Shown: positions 22,345 to 32,700, numbered from the stretch's first letter. The stretch: 64,000 nucleotides of DNA from Euborellia annulipes (GCA_023213315.1 JAKCPI010014154.1:32558-96557), one strand, 5' to 3'. The notes: generated by a model from the letters alone, not told the origin. Numbers and translations are program-made.

Positions 22345-22960
22345 TAACTTTTTACTTTCTCTTACCCTATATATGGAATATATAGAGAGAGAAAGTATTG
22401 CGATCATGTCAAAAATTCGATGTCGAGATTTTGATGGATATACATGTTTTGAGCTCCCCTGAGTCCAAAAAAGTGGGTCCCGCAAATTGGTCTGTGTATG
22501 AGTGTGTACATTTTTAAGCATGAAGGAAATGAGCTAGGAGGTTGAAATTTTATAATTAAGTTGGCACCCCCTTGTGAAAATAAGCTTTTAAACAATATTG
22601 GCCAAAAGGTACTAGTACTTTACTGATGTACTTTTTCAGTTTTCTCAAAATTGGCTCCAAAGGTTCTGTTTAAAATTCATAAATCAATTATTTTTTACAT
22701 GCTCTTTAAAATATATATTCTCATTTTGCCGTTGAAATCTTTTTAAGCACACTTTACTCTTGTTCTTCATAGGAAAGATAGAACACATGGTTGCCATGGT
22801 AACAGAATAAAAATCCTTTTCTTTTTAGATTAAAATTCATATAAATCAACTATTTTTTAGATGCTCTTTAAAAAGTATATCAGTAAAGTTTTTCGTGAAA
22901 ATTGTTTGAAGTACACTTTACTGATGAATTTCAGATTTTTCAAATTCACTTTTCGGCTCT
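22345..22960 (+). repeat. F1 dispersed element plus partial duplicate
   Basis: Forward copy starting with the hairpin end TACTTTCTCTTACCCTATAT / ATATAGAGAGAGAAAGTA. It then has GATGTCGAGATTTTGATGGA, GTACTAGTACTTTACTGATG and the palindrome GGTTGCCATGGTAACA (about 22791-22806). The stem-loop end is lost. 22840-22960 repeats the ATCAACTATTTTTTAGATGC to GTTTGAAGTACACTTTACTG part in a second fragment. Confidence 0.8.
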
Positions 22961-23031
22961 TCCTTCCATAGAGCCAATGTTAAATCCCTATGGGGATTTG
23001 CTTGTTAATTTCGATTCAAAGGGACTTTTTA

Positions 23032-23152
23032 CTCATTTAAAATAATTTTTTCCAATTCTTATGAAATTTTGTATTTATTTAGGATTCTCTATTGAGTATA
23101 AAATATCCAAATATGAGATTCAAATTTTGAAAAATAACCTTAGTTTATTTCA
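23032..23152 (+). repeat. 120-bp dispersed repeat, inverted copy at 36560-36680
   Basis: CCAATTCTTATGAAATTTTG, AGGATTCTCTATTGAGTATA and AACCTTAGTTTATTTCAAG appear as inverse complement at 36560-36680. The two copies are nearly identical, which implies recent or constrained duplication. The element type is unknown. Confidence 0.75.
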
Positions 23153-23154
23153 AG

Positions 23155-23335
23155 CAAGGGGGTAATTACTCCCCATTTTTGAAAAAAATATTTTTTTTTT
23201 GGGAATTAAATTTTATTTTTAATATAAAATTTTAAAAATTAATACTTCGAATGCAACTTTAAATTACCCAAAGTAAGAAAAAATTGTGTGCTGTGAGTCA
23301 GTCACACCAGACCCCCCCCCTCAAAAAAAAAAAAA
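23155..23335 (+). mobile_element. hAT-like MITE (CAAGGGCGGAT family), 3' portion
   Basis: AAGGGGGTAATTACTCCCC, the GAATTAAATTTTATTTTTAA block and GTGTGCTGTGAGTCAGTCAC, then CACCAGACCCCCC, follow the order of the intact copy at 33530-33781. Both tips are missing. Confidence 0.55.
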
Positions 23336-24237
23336 ACCTGATCCGGTCTAGTATTTTATAAATTTTAATATATGTATAACTCCCACGATTGACCCCCTTC
23401 CTTTTTTTAATTTTAAAATTGACATATATATTTATTTATTTATAGTCTATATTTAATTACTGTATCTTTTTTTTAGGTAGGCCAATTCTAAATTGTATAT
23501 CGTAACACTTATATCCAATGCTAGTATTTATTGTTCATCTTCAATAAATATTTCAGACATGCTTCCTATCATCCCATGATTTTTGATTAGATCAAATGTC
23601 CCGATGGCATGACCTTGACTTGGACCCAAGACCCCTATAAGTTCAAACCAACACGTTAGCCAGGAGCTAGCTAGCTAGCTAGCTCCCTAACAAATCAATA
23701 TAGTCCCTCTAGTTTCGAGTCTCGTTTATAGATATGAAAGCTTATCATATTAACTATGTAACCAAGTAACCTATTTAACAGCTTAAATTAGCTCAATCTT
23801 TTTTTTGCTCTTCCTATTTGACTTAAATTTTTTCAATGACCTAGTGACTTAGTAAAACTTATCAACAACACGCAGAACAAATTTTAAAATACTGTGATAG
23901 GATCAAAAATTCGGTTTTTCAGGAAATATATGATGATTATGAGCGAATATAGTCCTCTTTCTTTTGATTTTGGATTGATATTAGGCTATATCTGAGACCG
24001 GGAGAATGGCAGGCCGGCCCGTGGCACAGTCTGACTCAGGAGTTGAGGGGGAGGTAAAGATCGACTTGAAGAAATAACATTCTTATAATAGCTTGATGAC
24101 TTGAGATCGTTATCTACTTTATTTTTTTTTATAAATTTGAAAATAAATTAAATTTTATATACCTAAAATTTCAATTTTATTGAAAAAAAAAATGATACAC
24201 GGCAATATCCTCTCAATATAGAAAATGTAAGTTTATT

Positions 24238-24520
24238 CAGGGGCGGATTTGAGCATTTGCCGTCGCTAGATAGTGGGCTTTTGCCGCCCCAACCACCCCA
24301 ACAATGAGAAACACCCTAACACGTCGGTGGACGTCTGATTACCTAGGCCTATACTTTTTTTTTTTCAACATCAAATACTTTTGAGTTAGGCATAATAAGT
24401 CTATGGGGGTTTGTATTAAATTTTTCGTATATAAACAAGCAGTTTTTTTACAAATTGCCGCCCCTAAAATTTACCGCCCCAGGCAAGTGTCTAGTCCGCC
24501 TCTTTGGAAATATGCCCCTG
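24238..24520 (+). mobile_element. Candidate hAT-like MITE (CAGGGGC ends)
   Basis: It starts CAGGGGCGGATTTGAGC and ends TATGCCCCTG. AGTTTATT before and AGTTTAAA after could be a decayed 8-bp duplication. TTGCCGCCCC and TTACCGCCCC inside are inverted-type subterminal words. The superfamily is inferred from the CAGGGGC tip and 8-bp site. Confidence 0.5.
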
Positions 24521-25139
24521 AGTTTAAAAAAATTATCCCTTTAAAAACGTCTGAAAAAATTTATTTTTTTTTTCAATTTATGTTTTTGTATTTTTTTTTT
24601 TTTTTTTTAGATGTTTTGAATTCATACTTACAAGTTAGTTAACATTCTAATTTCATCTACTCTATATAGAAATATATTTACATATTCTTTATCGCGTTGT
24701 GTGTATATAAAATTTAATTCAATTTTATTCCCTTTATGACCAGCCAACGCCTTTCCCATTTCTCTTTCTCTTTTAATAGGGGCTAAAAAAATGAACTTTT
24801 TTTTTGATTAACACAGTATATAGGCCTACTACAAGCAAAATTAAAAAAAAAAAAAAGATAATCCTTTCGAGTATGTTTTCGCTGGGTTTACGCTTAATAA
24901 TCTAAATAGATTGATAAAAAATTTTATTATTAATATATATGATATCTATATATAATATGTTAGAGGCTTTGTTATTGTGATTTATTAAATTTTGAAAATA
25001 AATGTTTTAAAATCTTTATTACAAATCATAAGGGATTTTTTTTAAAGCATCAGATAAGTAAAGAATAAATTTAAATTAAAATGCTAATTATTCAATAAAT
25101 TGTTTACCTCAGCAATAATTTAATCAGATCAGACTAATA

Positions 25140-25465
25140 TAAAAATCTGGTGTGGCCGTCGCACAGCTTAGAGAAGTGTAACGCCTTCTTTGGCGATTTT
25201 CTAGTCCCCCCCCCATGTCACAGTTTGTCACATACAAACAAACCCCCTACAAATATTATGTCTCAACATATAATTCCCCCCCCCGAATAAAATTTCTTAT
25301 GCAATCATTTTACCTTTTTTTTTTTTAATATTTTATAAATTCAATTTTGAATTGTTATGTCACACTTAGAGAAACCCTCGAGACCCCCATGTCACAATTA
25401 GTAACGTTTTGTCCAGACCCCTTCCCTCTAAAGCGATACCTAACATGTGAACGACCCCTTATATA
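25140..25465. mobile_element. MITE fragment with GTCGTCCACATATTACG-type end
   Basis: It has an F1-like start AAAAATCTGGTGTGGCCGTC, then GTAACGCCTTCTTTGGCGAT and repeated CCCCCATGTCACA words. It ends at AACATGTGAACGACCCCTT, the inverse of GGGGTCGTCCACATATTACG seen at 32955. Boundaries are uncertain. Confidence 0.45.
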
Positions 25466-25469
25466 GATA

Positions 25470-26400
25470 AGAGAAAGTAAAAATTAGTTATGATATTGAT
25501 TAATAAATAACATTTTTTATAATAAAATTCTGCTTTTTTTTTACGATTTTCTTATTATATACGATATACTTATTATTATTATTATTTTTTTTTTGATGAT
25601 GGTCACCAATCTCCCCTCGAACAAAGTTTCCACTTGCCGTCTAATTGGTGCGCCAATACTGCTAAATAATTCAGTATGATGTACACGTATCTATTAATAA
25701 TTAAATTGAAAAGATATGCGTATACCCAGTATTAGCCGAAACGGGATTCTTCCTACTCTATTAAAAAAAAAAAAAAAAAAAAAATTGAAAATACAATATA
25801 TATAAGCTTAATAATTAAATAAATTCTTTGTCCATTTGGGAATCGAACTCTAGACCTCATATCCTTTTTAAAACACTTGTTATCTCTTTTTCCTGAGTCA
25901 TTTAAATAAAATAGGGTCCTTTTTTTTATTTTTTAAATAAATCACCTGCCAAACTTGTATCTAAACTGTAATTTATGCAGGGTAGCTGGTTCTAGTTTTT
26001 TAAGCTGCAAGGAAGGGTTAATGCGAAAAATTTAGCCCTTAATAATACACATTATTTTTCCAACTCATTTAAATTTTAAATAGATTATTATTTAGAATAA
26101 TTAAATAAACTCGTAACCTAATTAATAATTAATGTTCTAAGAGAACTAATTTTTTTAAATTAAAACTTGCGTGATTCTATCATACTTTATATTCATAGAA
26201 AAAAAAATGTTTATTATACTTTATTTTATTTTATAATAAAAAAGTTTTCGGAGTATTGTTTTGCATACATTTTAGGAGACAGACAAATTATTATTCGTTA
26301 TTTGGCGATGATATTATAGTATTCGAAGAATTCATAATAATATATAACTATTAATATTTGCTTTTTGTTGGGCTTTTATTTTATTAAATGTTTGGAAATG
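25470..26400. other. No gene recognised
   Basis: AT-rich DNA with a long A-run near 25762 and no coding or repeat signal that can be supported. Confidence 0.4.
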
Positions 26401-26407
26401 TAAATGC

Positions 26408-26665
26408 GGCAAGGGCGGATCCAGAGGAGTTTTTCAGGAGGGAGGGGGTAATCTGGTGGGACTGGTTGAACAGCACACAACTTTCTCTTAATTTAGGTAA
26501 TTTAAAGTTGCATTCTGCACTTATTTACCAGAATATATACAAATCAAGTTTATAAGAATTAATTTTTAAAATTTTATATTAAAAATAAAATTTAATTTCC
26601 AAGAAAAATATTTTTCTCATAATTCGGGGGGAGGGGGCAATTACTCCCTTTAATCCCCCCTTGAA
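26408..26665 (+). mobile_element. hAT-like MITE (GGGCGGATCCAG family), decayed
   Basis: GCAAGGGCGGATCCAGAGGAG opens it, followed by GGTAATCTGGTGGGACTGGT, then an AAATTTTATATTAAAAATAA core and a GGGGGCAATTACTCCC block. Compared with 33530-33781 the interior is in the other orientation, as is also true of 45125-45265. Confidence 0.6.
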
Positions 26666-26930
26666 ATGCTGACAGACTTTCAAACATATAGCCTAAATTC
26701 TTTACAACTCAATATTTATTTCCCGAAAATAATCAGAATAGGTTATACTGTATAATTTAATATTTAAGTTGATATATTGCATATAAAATTAATATGAATA
26801 AATATTTACATATGAATGGGAATAATAGGCTATCTATATTTATAATACTGCACAACTTTTGGCCCAAGGTTTATAATACAGAAAAAGAATAATAGTAATT
26901 TTTAATTATTAATATTAATAAAATTTAATT

Positions 26931-27200
26931 ACCCCCCTCCCCCGCTAAAAGGCTAGAGGTATTGACAAATGTTAATATTGATAATCTTAAAGCCACGGGG
27001 CGCGGATTAGGATCCCAAGCATTTATTTAAATTAATTAATTATTAATAATTTAAATATTAATTTAAATCATTTGTATACCAAAAGATCTAAATCAATGAG
27101 TCTGGGCCCCTAATAAATATCGTATTTAAATAATGTGTATCGTTCAAAGTCTATATGGCCTAAGATGCCGAAAGAACTTCGTCTAAGCATCATTTAAAGT
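26931..27200 (+). mobile_element. SINE family B, tRNA-Ser/Leu-like head
   Basis: A CCCCCCTCCCCCGCTAAAAG head is followed by GACAAATGTTAATATTGATA, GCGCGGATTAGGATCCC (box B-like), a palindromic ATTTGTATACCAAA region and GGCCTAAGATGCCGAAAGAA. Consensus over copies (39308, 55854, 57958) gives GTGGCCGAGAGGCTAAAG, which looks like the box A of tRNA-Ser or tRNA-Leu. Confidence 0.65.
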
Positions 27201-27399
27201 TTATAAAGGCTTCAGATGCAGAAAAGACAAAAAAAAACTCTATATATGTTTTGATTTATAAAACGAGCAAGAAAAATGTTTTCCTCCATTTTCTTCTTTA
27301 TTTGTAAATAATGAATATGCTATATAAATAATATTCTGAAGGTTTTAAATTCGTACTCTTTATAGTTTCGTTCATTTTTTTTTTCCTTTCTCTCCCGTG

Positions 27400-27610
27400 T
27401 GTTTTCGACAGGAATTGTGAAGTAAGCAGAGAGAGAGGCCTTGAACAGATGAGATGCCCTTCGTAAGATGGGATCCCTGGGGGCCAGGGGGGCTCTTTCT
27501 CCATTTTCCTCCTCCAAAGGGCCCGGGGTTCTCAGCCCCTTTTCCCTTCACTCGCTTATTGCTCCAGACACAAAGAGACTGTCTATCACAACGACTTCCC
27601 ACTAACTCTT
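27400..27610. other. GC-richer unique island, possible exon
   Basis: Balanced composition and no repeat match. GTGTTTTCGACAG upstream could be a splice acceptor, but I see no matching donor. Open frames run on both strands and none has a recognisable domain. I treat it as unassigned. Confidence 0.25.
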
Positions 27611-27699
27611 TCCAAGTTTGCGAAATTCTTTTGAAAATGTATTATTATATATATATATATATTTTGTTTTAAAAAATTAATCTAGAGCATTTTTATTGA

Positions 27700-28700
27700 T
27701 TAGATTTCTCACATTTTCCGAAATAATGATTTAAATATTAAATATTATATTAAGGAACTTGTCAACTGTTTGTTCGTAATAAATTTTTCATTTAATTTAT
27801 GCCTACAGTCTGTGAACAATAATAATTTATTTACTGAGAAAATTTGTTTTGCATTTAATCACGTACGCTTGATAAGGTTTTCTTAAAAATTAAGACATAA
27901 ATTTTATTTTATAATCTTATAGAATCTATCAACGTGTATTATATTAATTTCAAAAAAGATTCTAAATTCTTTCTTTTTTTTTTTTTTGGTACTGTGAAAG
28001 CTATTATCAAATATTTTCATAAATTAAATAGCTATTTAGATCTAATGATACTTTAATATTTTTTACAGAAAATTTATATAAATTTAATATATAGTTGTAC
28101 TTACGTTATGAAAAAAGTTATGTAAAAGTCGAAATTATGAAAAATGATCTTGACCCACCTAAAAAAAAGAAAAAAATATTTAGAAACTATATTTCATTTA
28201 TTTATATCATTCACTCCTTGAGGTTTAAGATATTGACGCAATATTGATAAAGTTAAAATTGAGAGTTATTGGTTTATGAACACCAAATGGATAAATAAAT
28301 ATTCCTGAATATCGCAAAATACAGTATAAAATATAAGAAAAAATTTTTATATTACCTATAATAAAATCATTTCCTGATAATAATACACCTGACCCTATTA
28401 ATTGAATTATTTGAATACATTTAGGGAGAACTCTCCAGAGAAATGAAGAGGAAATGAAAAATTATTATCTATATTACATAAATTAAAATTCATATAATTA
28501 ATATTTTAATCAGCAGATCTGTGAGTCAACTCCCGGCGTATCATTTTCGGATTTTTGATTTAGTAAAAAAATATTAATTATTTCTTCACGGACCTAACTG
28601 AGATATATATTCTTTCTTATTAATAGATTAGCACCTGCTCTTTTGGGTGCATCTATAAGAATTTTATTGAATTGGGGAATAAAATAATAATCTCTATATA
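27700..28700. other. AT-rich, no gene recognised
   Basis: No repeat family or exon signal. It could be intron sequence upstream of the candidate exon at 28752. Confidence 0.4.
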
Positions 28701-28751
28701 TATAGATATACTTTTCCATGTGTTCTAAATCTTGTTGTAACCTGTTTACAG

Positions 28752-28861
28752 GGCCGAGTACCCAAGTTCATCTCCTGTCTTTGCCAGTAAGGCTGAGAGA
28801 GCCGACCCGCAACCACCTCGTCTCCACGTCTGCTGGCTACAAAACCAGAATCCATCATTTG
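28752..28861 (+). CDS. Candidate internal coding exon, unknown protein
   Basis: A 110-bp stretch of balanced composition in AT-rich DNA. It is preceded by a pyrimidine-rich tract and CTGTTTACAG (a good acceptor) and followed by TTTG|GTGAGTATC (a near-perfect donor). The second frame stays open throughout and reads AEYPSSSPVFASKAERADPQ and then PPRLHVCWLQNQNPSF; the third frame is also open, and the first has a stop. In the second frame the exon begins and ends in phase 1. I do not recognise a domain; the peptide is rich in Ser, Pro and charged residues, as in a disordered linker. It may belong to the same + strand gene as the exon at 52692, but nothing proves it. Confidence 0.45.
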
Positions 28862-28869
28862 GTGAGTAT

Positions 28870-29310
28870 CTATCTAATTTTTAAAATTATTATTAATTTA
28901 TAATTTAAATATACGCTGGTATTAAAATCTGTGTGATAGTCGGAGTATAAATATTTAAAATGAGAATAAAACGAAATTATGCACTCAAATCATATGCAAA
29001 TCAACAAACACAATATAGATCTAACACAAATCAGTTTAAAAATGATTTTTTTTATGAATTCATTAAATTACAAAGTGCTGAAGCAATTGGAAGATGACAA
29101 AACTAAATAAATAATATAAACAATCTATTACTCTATATAATATCAGTATCACTTGTTTTTGCTTTAACGAGCTTAAAAAAATTTCATAGTATTAATAATC
29201 AATGTTTTCTTAATCTCTTTCGAAACCATTGGCGAATTTTAGAGGTCCCCCTTGCAAATTAAAATCTTAATAAATCTTACAAGAAGTGGATTTTATAGCT
29301 GGATAATCGT
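28870..29310. other. AT-rich, no gene recognised
   Basis: Intron-like AT-rich sequence downstream of the candidate exon's donor site; no repeat match found. Confidence 0.4.
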
Positions 29311-29370
29311 TAAAAGGTAAATAAAAGAAGAGCAGCTAAAATTATTTCATTTATTGGCCCCCCATAGGCT

Positions 29371-29402
29371 GACGTTTCGGTCTTGGTCAAGACCATCCTC
29401 AG
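29371..29402 (-). ncRNA. Hammerhead-ribozyme-like motif
   Basis: Minus strand: CTGAGGA, one T, stem GGTCTT/AAGACC closed by GACC, then GAAAC and GTC. The stem is perfect at 6 bp and the core boxes are intact apart from the extra T. Stem III, if any, is the minimal AC/GU. It is the mirror partner of 29699-29730. Confidence 0.6.
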
Positions 29403-29698
29403 AACTTGCGGGCTGCCAATATAGGCATACAATCAATAACTCAATAATATATTCCATCAACATTCGGTTACAGATATTCAAAAATTAGTATGTATAATGA
29501 TTGAATTACACTTTAGAAAATACAAAAATTAATAAAATAAGCCAATTAGTTGCCTGTACTCAACTAATTGGCTTATTTCATTAATTTTTGTATTTTCTAA
29601 ATTGTAAATATACTAATTTTTAAATATCTGTAACTGAATGTTCATGGAATATATGATTGAGTTATTGATTGTATGCCTATATTGACAGCCCGCAAGCT

Positions 29699-29730
29699 CT
29701 GACGATGGTCTTGACCAAGACCGAAACGTC
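29699..29730 (+). ncRNA. Hammerhead-ribozyme-like motif
   Basis: CTGACGA (29699-29705), T, stem GGTCTT/AAGACC (29707-29722), GAAAC (29723-29727), GTC (29728-29730). Flanking GCT and AGC can pair as a short stem I. AATAAA-type sequence (CCAATAAATG) and TAGCTGCT follow. Confidence 0.65.
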
Positions 29731-29854
29731 AGCCTAAGGGGGGCCAATAAATGAAATAATTTTAGCTGCTATTATTTTATTTACCTATTAACTTAATAGA
29801 TCTGTTTAAAAACTTTAAGCCCGATACCTAGGGGGCTTAAGCTAATGTATAGTC

Positions 29855-30190
29855 CAGGGGTCGGCAACCTTATTTGAGATATTGGGCATTTTCAAAAAAA
29901 AACTGCCACACGATTCGCATGTCACAGGTTGTCATCTATTGAAAAGTCGTACGATGAGTGGATTAGGCTGATTCTAGGGGTTGGGATTTAATCCACTCCC
30001 CTCCCCCAATATCGACGCCAGTTCTTGTTCAATAATACAAATCATTAAATTATATTTAGCATAAAAAATTGTGGTTTGAATTTACTACTTGGATAATAAT
30101 ACTCTTTGCTTTGAATCGTTAATTTAATCTTTCGATTAAAATGGATATCAGGATAATTTTGAATAGGCTCTTGTATAGCTACGCCACTGG
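29855..30190. mobile_element. Solitary hAT-type end and unassigned decayed sequence
   Basis: CAGGGGTCGGCAACC at 29855 equals the tip of the complete hAT-like MITE at 56258-56677, but the matching right tip is not found. Near 30180 GCTACGCCACTGG is a different MITE-like end in inverse orientation. I cannot join the two into one element. Confidence 0.4.
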
Positions 30191-30985
30191 ATGCTTAAAA
30201 TGGTCTTTAAACTAGGATAAAAAAGGGCCTACAATTTTCTCCTGACTTTTCAAAATAGCCCTCAGATAGTGGTAAATGCCATTTAAAAATTTTTGAGGAA
30301 CGTTTTTATTAAATTATAAATGTATATTACATTAGTAGGACGAATATAAGGTAAAATGCTATTTTTTCTCCCTCCTTAAAAATAACAACCCTTCTTCAAT
30401 TCAAATTTTTCCCTATAATCAAATATTTTCTTCCCTTCTCCCAAAAAAAGTTGGAATGAAAAATAATCATCTGATAAAATTATTCTAAAAAAAAAATCTA
30501 GAGATTTATCTCTTTTTTTTCTCGAAAGATTTTAAAATATTCACAATTCCCTTTCTTCTCCCTGAATGAGAGAATCCTTTTCGAACCGACCTTGAAATCA
30601 TGATTAAATATCGAAGACTCAAAAAGGAATTCTTTTCAAAGAAAATATTTGAAAAAAAAAAATCAAGAGAATATATAAATGGAATTTATCTTGATGAAGC
30701 TTAATGAATTATACGAATATTTTTATATTAGAAAATCTGATTATCAAATCAAATGCTGTTTGATAAATTGAAATTACAGAATAAATAGAAGAAAAGTTAA
30801 TAAATAAAAAAAAAAGAAGATATATAATCTATTTTATTATTAAAATACTTACTGTTAAAAATGAAATTTAAAAACAATGCTGTTCCCAAATATATTGATA
30901 CAGCATAAAACAATTAATCTTAATCAATAGGGGACCAATTATTCACTTAAATTTAAAATAATAGTCCTACTCTAATGCTAATGGC
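30190..30985. other. AT-rich, no gene recognised
   Basis: Homopolymer-rich DNA without exon or repeat signal. Confidence 0.4.
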
Positions 30986-31274
30986 CCGGGTTTATTACTT
31001 TCTCTTACTCTATGTAAATATATAGAGAAAAAGTATTACATTAATGTCAAAAAATCAATTTTAACGGAAATGCACGCTTTGACACCCCTGAGCTCAAAAA
31101 AACCCACAAAATCTGTGTGTTTGTATAAACAAAATATCTCTAGAACGAAAAGAGCTAGGAGGTTGAAAATTGATATTTAAGTTAGGTACCCCCGTGACCA
31201 TTGGCGTAGCCAGAAATTTTTGATGGGGAGGGGGATCAAGAAATTTTTTTTCAAAAATTTAAGATTATTTTAGG

Positions 31275-31452
31275 TATGTCTTTGTGGCTGGAAGTATTAT
31301 TATTAAGGAGTCAAAAAAAATTCAAGACATAGGCAGCCAAAATTGTTCTTTTTCTATTGCCGTTCCAGGCTGAAGATGGCCTAGACCAGTGGCCGAAACG
31401 TCAGCCTGGAACGGCAATGAAAAGAAAATTGGGATGTTGATTTTTGACTAAT
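31275..31452 (+). mobile_element. Hammerhead-bearing mini-retroelement (non-autonomous, Penelope-like)
   Basis: A 178-bp insert in the MITE, flanked by a 14-15-bp direct repeat AAGATTATTTTAGG (31261-31274 and 31453-31466). Comparison with the uninterrupted MITE at 17673-17910 shows exactly where the insertion occurred. It carries one hammerhead-like core with a long stem I and no coding sequence. Its size, ribozyme and duplication resemble non-autonomous ribozyme retroelements that depend on a Penelope partner. That class call is inference. Confidence 0.75.
31356..31418 (+). ncRNA. Hammerhead-ribozyme-like motif with 14-bp stem I
   Basis: Stem I strands ATTGCCGTTCCAGG (31356-31369) and CCTGGAACGGCAAT (31405-31418) pair perfectly over 14 bp. 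Between them are CTGAAGA (31370-31376), T, stem GGCC/GGCC, GAAAC (31395-31399) and GTC (31400-31402). An AG stays unpaired before stem I, and one extra T precedes stem II, so the fold is close to but not exactly canonical. Confidence 0.65.
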
Positions 31453-32049
31453 AAGATTATTTTAGGGTATTTATAAATCATTTTGGTTTATTTTTTTTTA
31501 GCTAGAGTAAATTATTATATTTTGCTTTCTTCTTACCCTATATGAAATATAATTTGTATTAAATATCTAGTCATGGCTTGGGTCCCATGGGGGGGGGTTT
31601 GAACCCCCAAACCCCCCTCTGGCTACGCCTATGCCCGTGACACATAACTTTTGAGGTTTTTAAATAAAATCAGCCCAAAAGTACTAGTACTTCATTGATG
31701 TACTTTTTAAGTTTTTTTTTTCGATGTTCTAAAAACTTGCTATAACGATTTTGATTAAAATTCATAAATCAATTATTTTTTTTTTAGATGCTCTTTAAAA
31801 TGTATATTCTTATTTTTCCCCTCAAAATTGTTTGAAGCACACTTTACTCTTATATAGTTCATAGGAAAGATAGAAGAAATATATTTTTTTATATTTCTAT
31901 GTCAATAAATTTTACTTCTTGAATTCTAAAGTATTTTCGGGAACTAAATATATGACGACACAAAAAATCTGGTGTGACAAGCATAGCACGTAACCTTCCG
32001 CTTTGAATGTTGTGCTATGCGTTTGTCACACCTGATTTTTTTCTACTTT

Positions 32050-32470
32050 TTCCTTTGCCCACTGGCTATTGATGATAAAAAAAAAATTAATTGAAAAATA
32101 ATATATTATATCAATATTTTCAAAAAAAAAAAAAAAAAAAAATACATAATTAAAATTTATTCTTCTATATCGGTCCGAAACATTTTCAAAGAAAAACAGT
32201 TTTAAAAAAAATATAACGAGAATGATATTTTTTAAAATCATTCATTGTTTTTGATATAAACTTCGTTATTTTTTTTAATAACAAACAATTCCCTTTGTGA
32301 ATTTGATGTTATTGATCAATATTGAAATTATATATATATATGTATGTATTAATATAAAAAAGTAAATATACATAGACATATCAATCAATATATGCAGATG
32401 CCTTATAGGTTTTTTGACACTTAATTAAACATCCATGAATTTATTTTCTAATTTCTATTGTATATAGATT
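32050..32470. other. AT-rich, no gene recognised
   Basis: Includes a long A-run near 32120 and a short AT microsatellite near 32330. No exon or repeat signal. Confidence 0.4.
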
Positions 32471-32479
32471 ATAAATATA

Positions 32480-32700
32480 AACGAAGGTGGAGGGTCCCTT
32501 CAAGTGGCCATTATAAATCAATTCTATTAGAAGCTAATTGCAATGTGGAGAGCCCTAAGACCTCCATCCTAAGAAAAGAACCCACGGGAATGAACGGTTC
32601 GCCAATAAATCCTTTAAGACCCAAGTTTCATCGTTTATGGCCTCTTGTGGCGCAATGAAGAGGAAGCCATCATGAGCCTAACCCCTGTTTAGGACACGAA
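32480..32700. promoter_or_regulatory. Unique balanced-composition block, candidate conserved element
   Basis: It stands out from AT-rich flanks and does not recur in the window. It contains homeodomain-like words (CCATTATAAATCAATT, GCTAATTGCAAT, TTTATGGCC). A short open frame crosses it but shows no domain, and exon borders are weak. It could be a conserved enhancer. This is speculative without alignment to related genomes. Confidence 0.25.

Larger units (their letters stand above)
29315..29786. mobile_element. Near-perfect Penelope-like terminal palindrome
   Basis: Arms 29315-29552 and 29561-29786 are inverse complements with few mismatches, separated by only 8 bases (CCTGTACT). Each arm holds a hammerhead-like core and, on its own strand, downstream CCAATAAATGAAATAATTTT and AGCTGCT. 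The arrangement equals the two inverted arms around the endonuclease gene at 50139-51628, but with all coding sequence gone. This suggests an extremely 5'-truncated Penelope-like insertion or a self-primed snap-back product. No clear target duplication is visible. Confidence 0.75.
31199..31633 (+). mobile_element. hAT-like MITE with GGCGTAGCCAG ends, itself interrupted
   Basis: Termini CATTGGCGTAGCCAG and CTGGCTACGCCTATG, flanked by a perfect 8-bp duplication CCCGTGAC (31191-31198 and 31634-31641) inside F1. Removing the 178-bp insert at 31275-31452 and its duplication leaves about 242 bp, close to the 238-bp copy at 17673-17910. Confidence 0.9.
30992..32043 (+). repeat. F1 dispersed element, full length, host of a nested MITE
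   Basis: Both ends are present: TACTTTCTCTTACTCTATGT / ATATAGAGAAAAAGTA at the left, and the stem-loop ATCTGGTGTGACAAGCATAG to GTCACACCTGATTTTTT (31965-32043) at the right. Without the 435-bp insertion and its 8-bp duplication it would be about 610 bp. The GTACTAGTACTTCATTGATG and AGATGCTCTTTAAAATGTAT blocks are in family order. No protein is encoded. Confidence 0.9.

Noticed and set aside
23663..23686. (CTAG)n palindrome as a regulatory site
   Set aside because: A simple repeat of six units is sufficient explanation.
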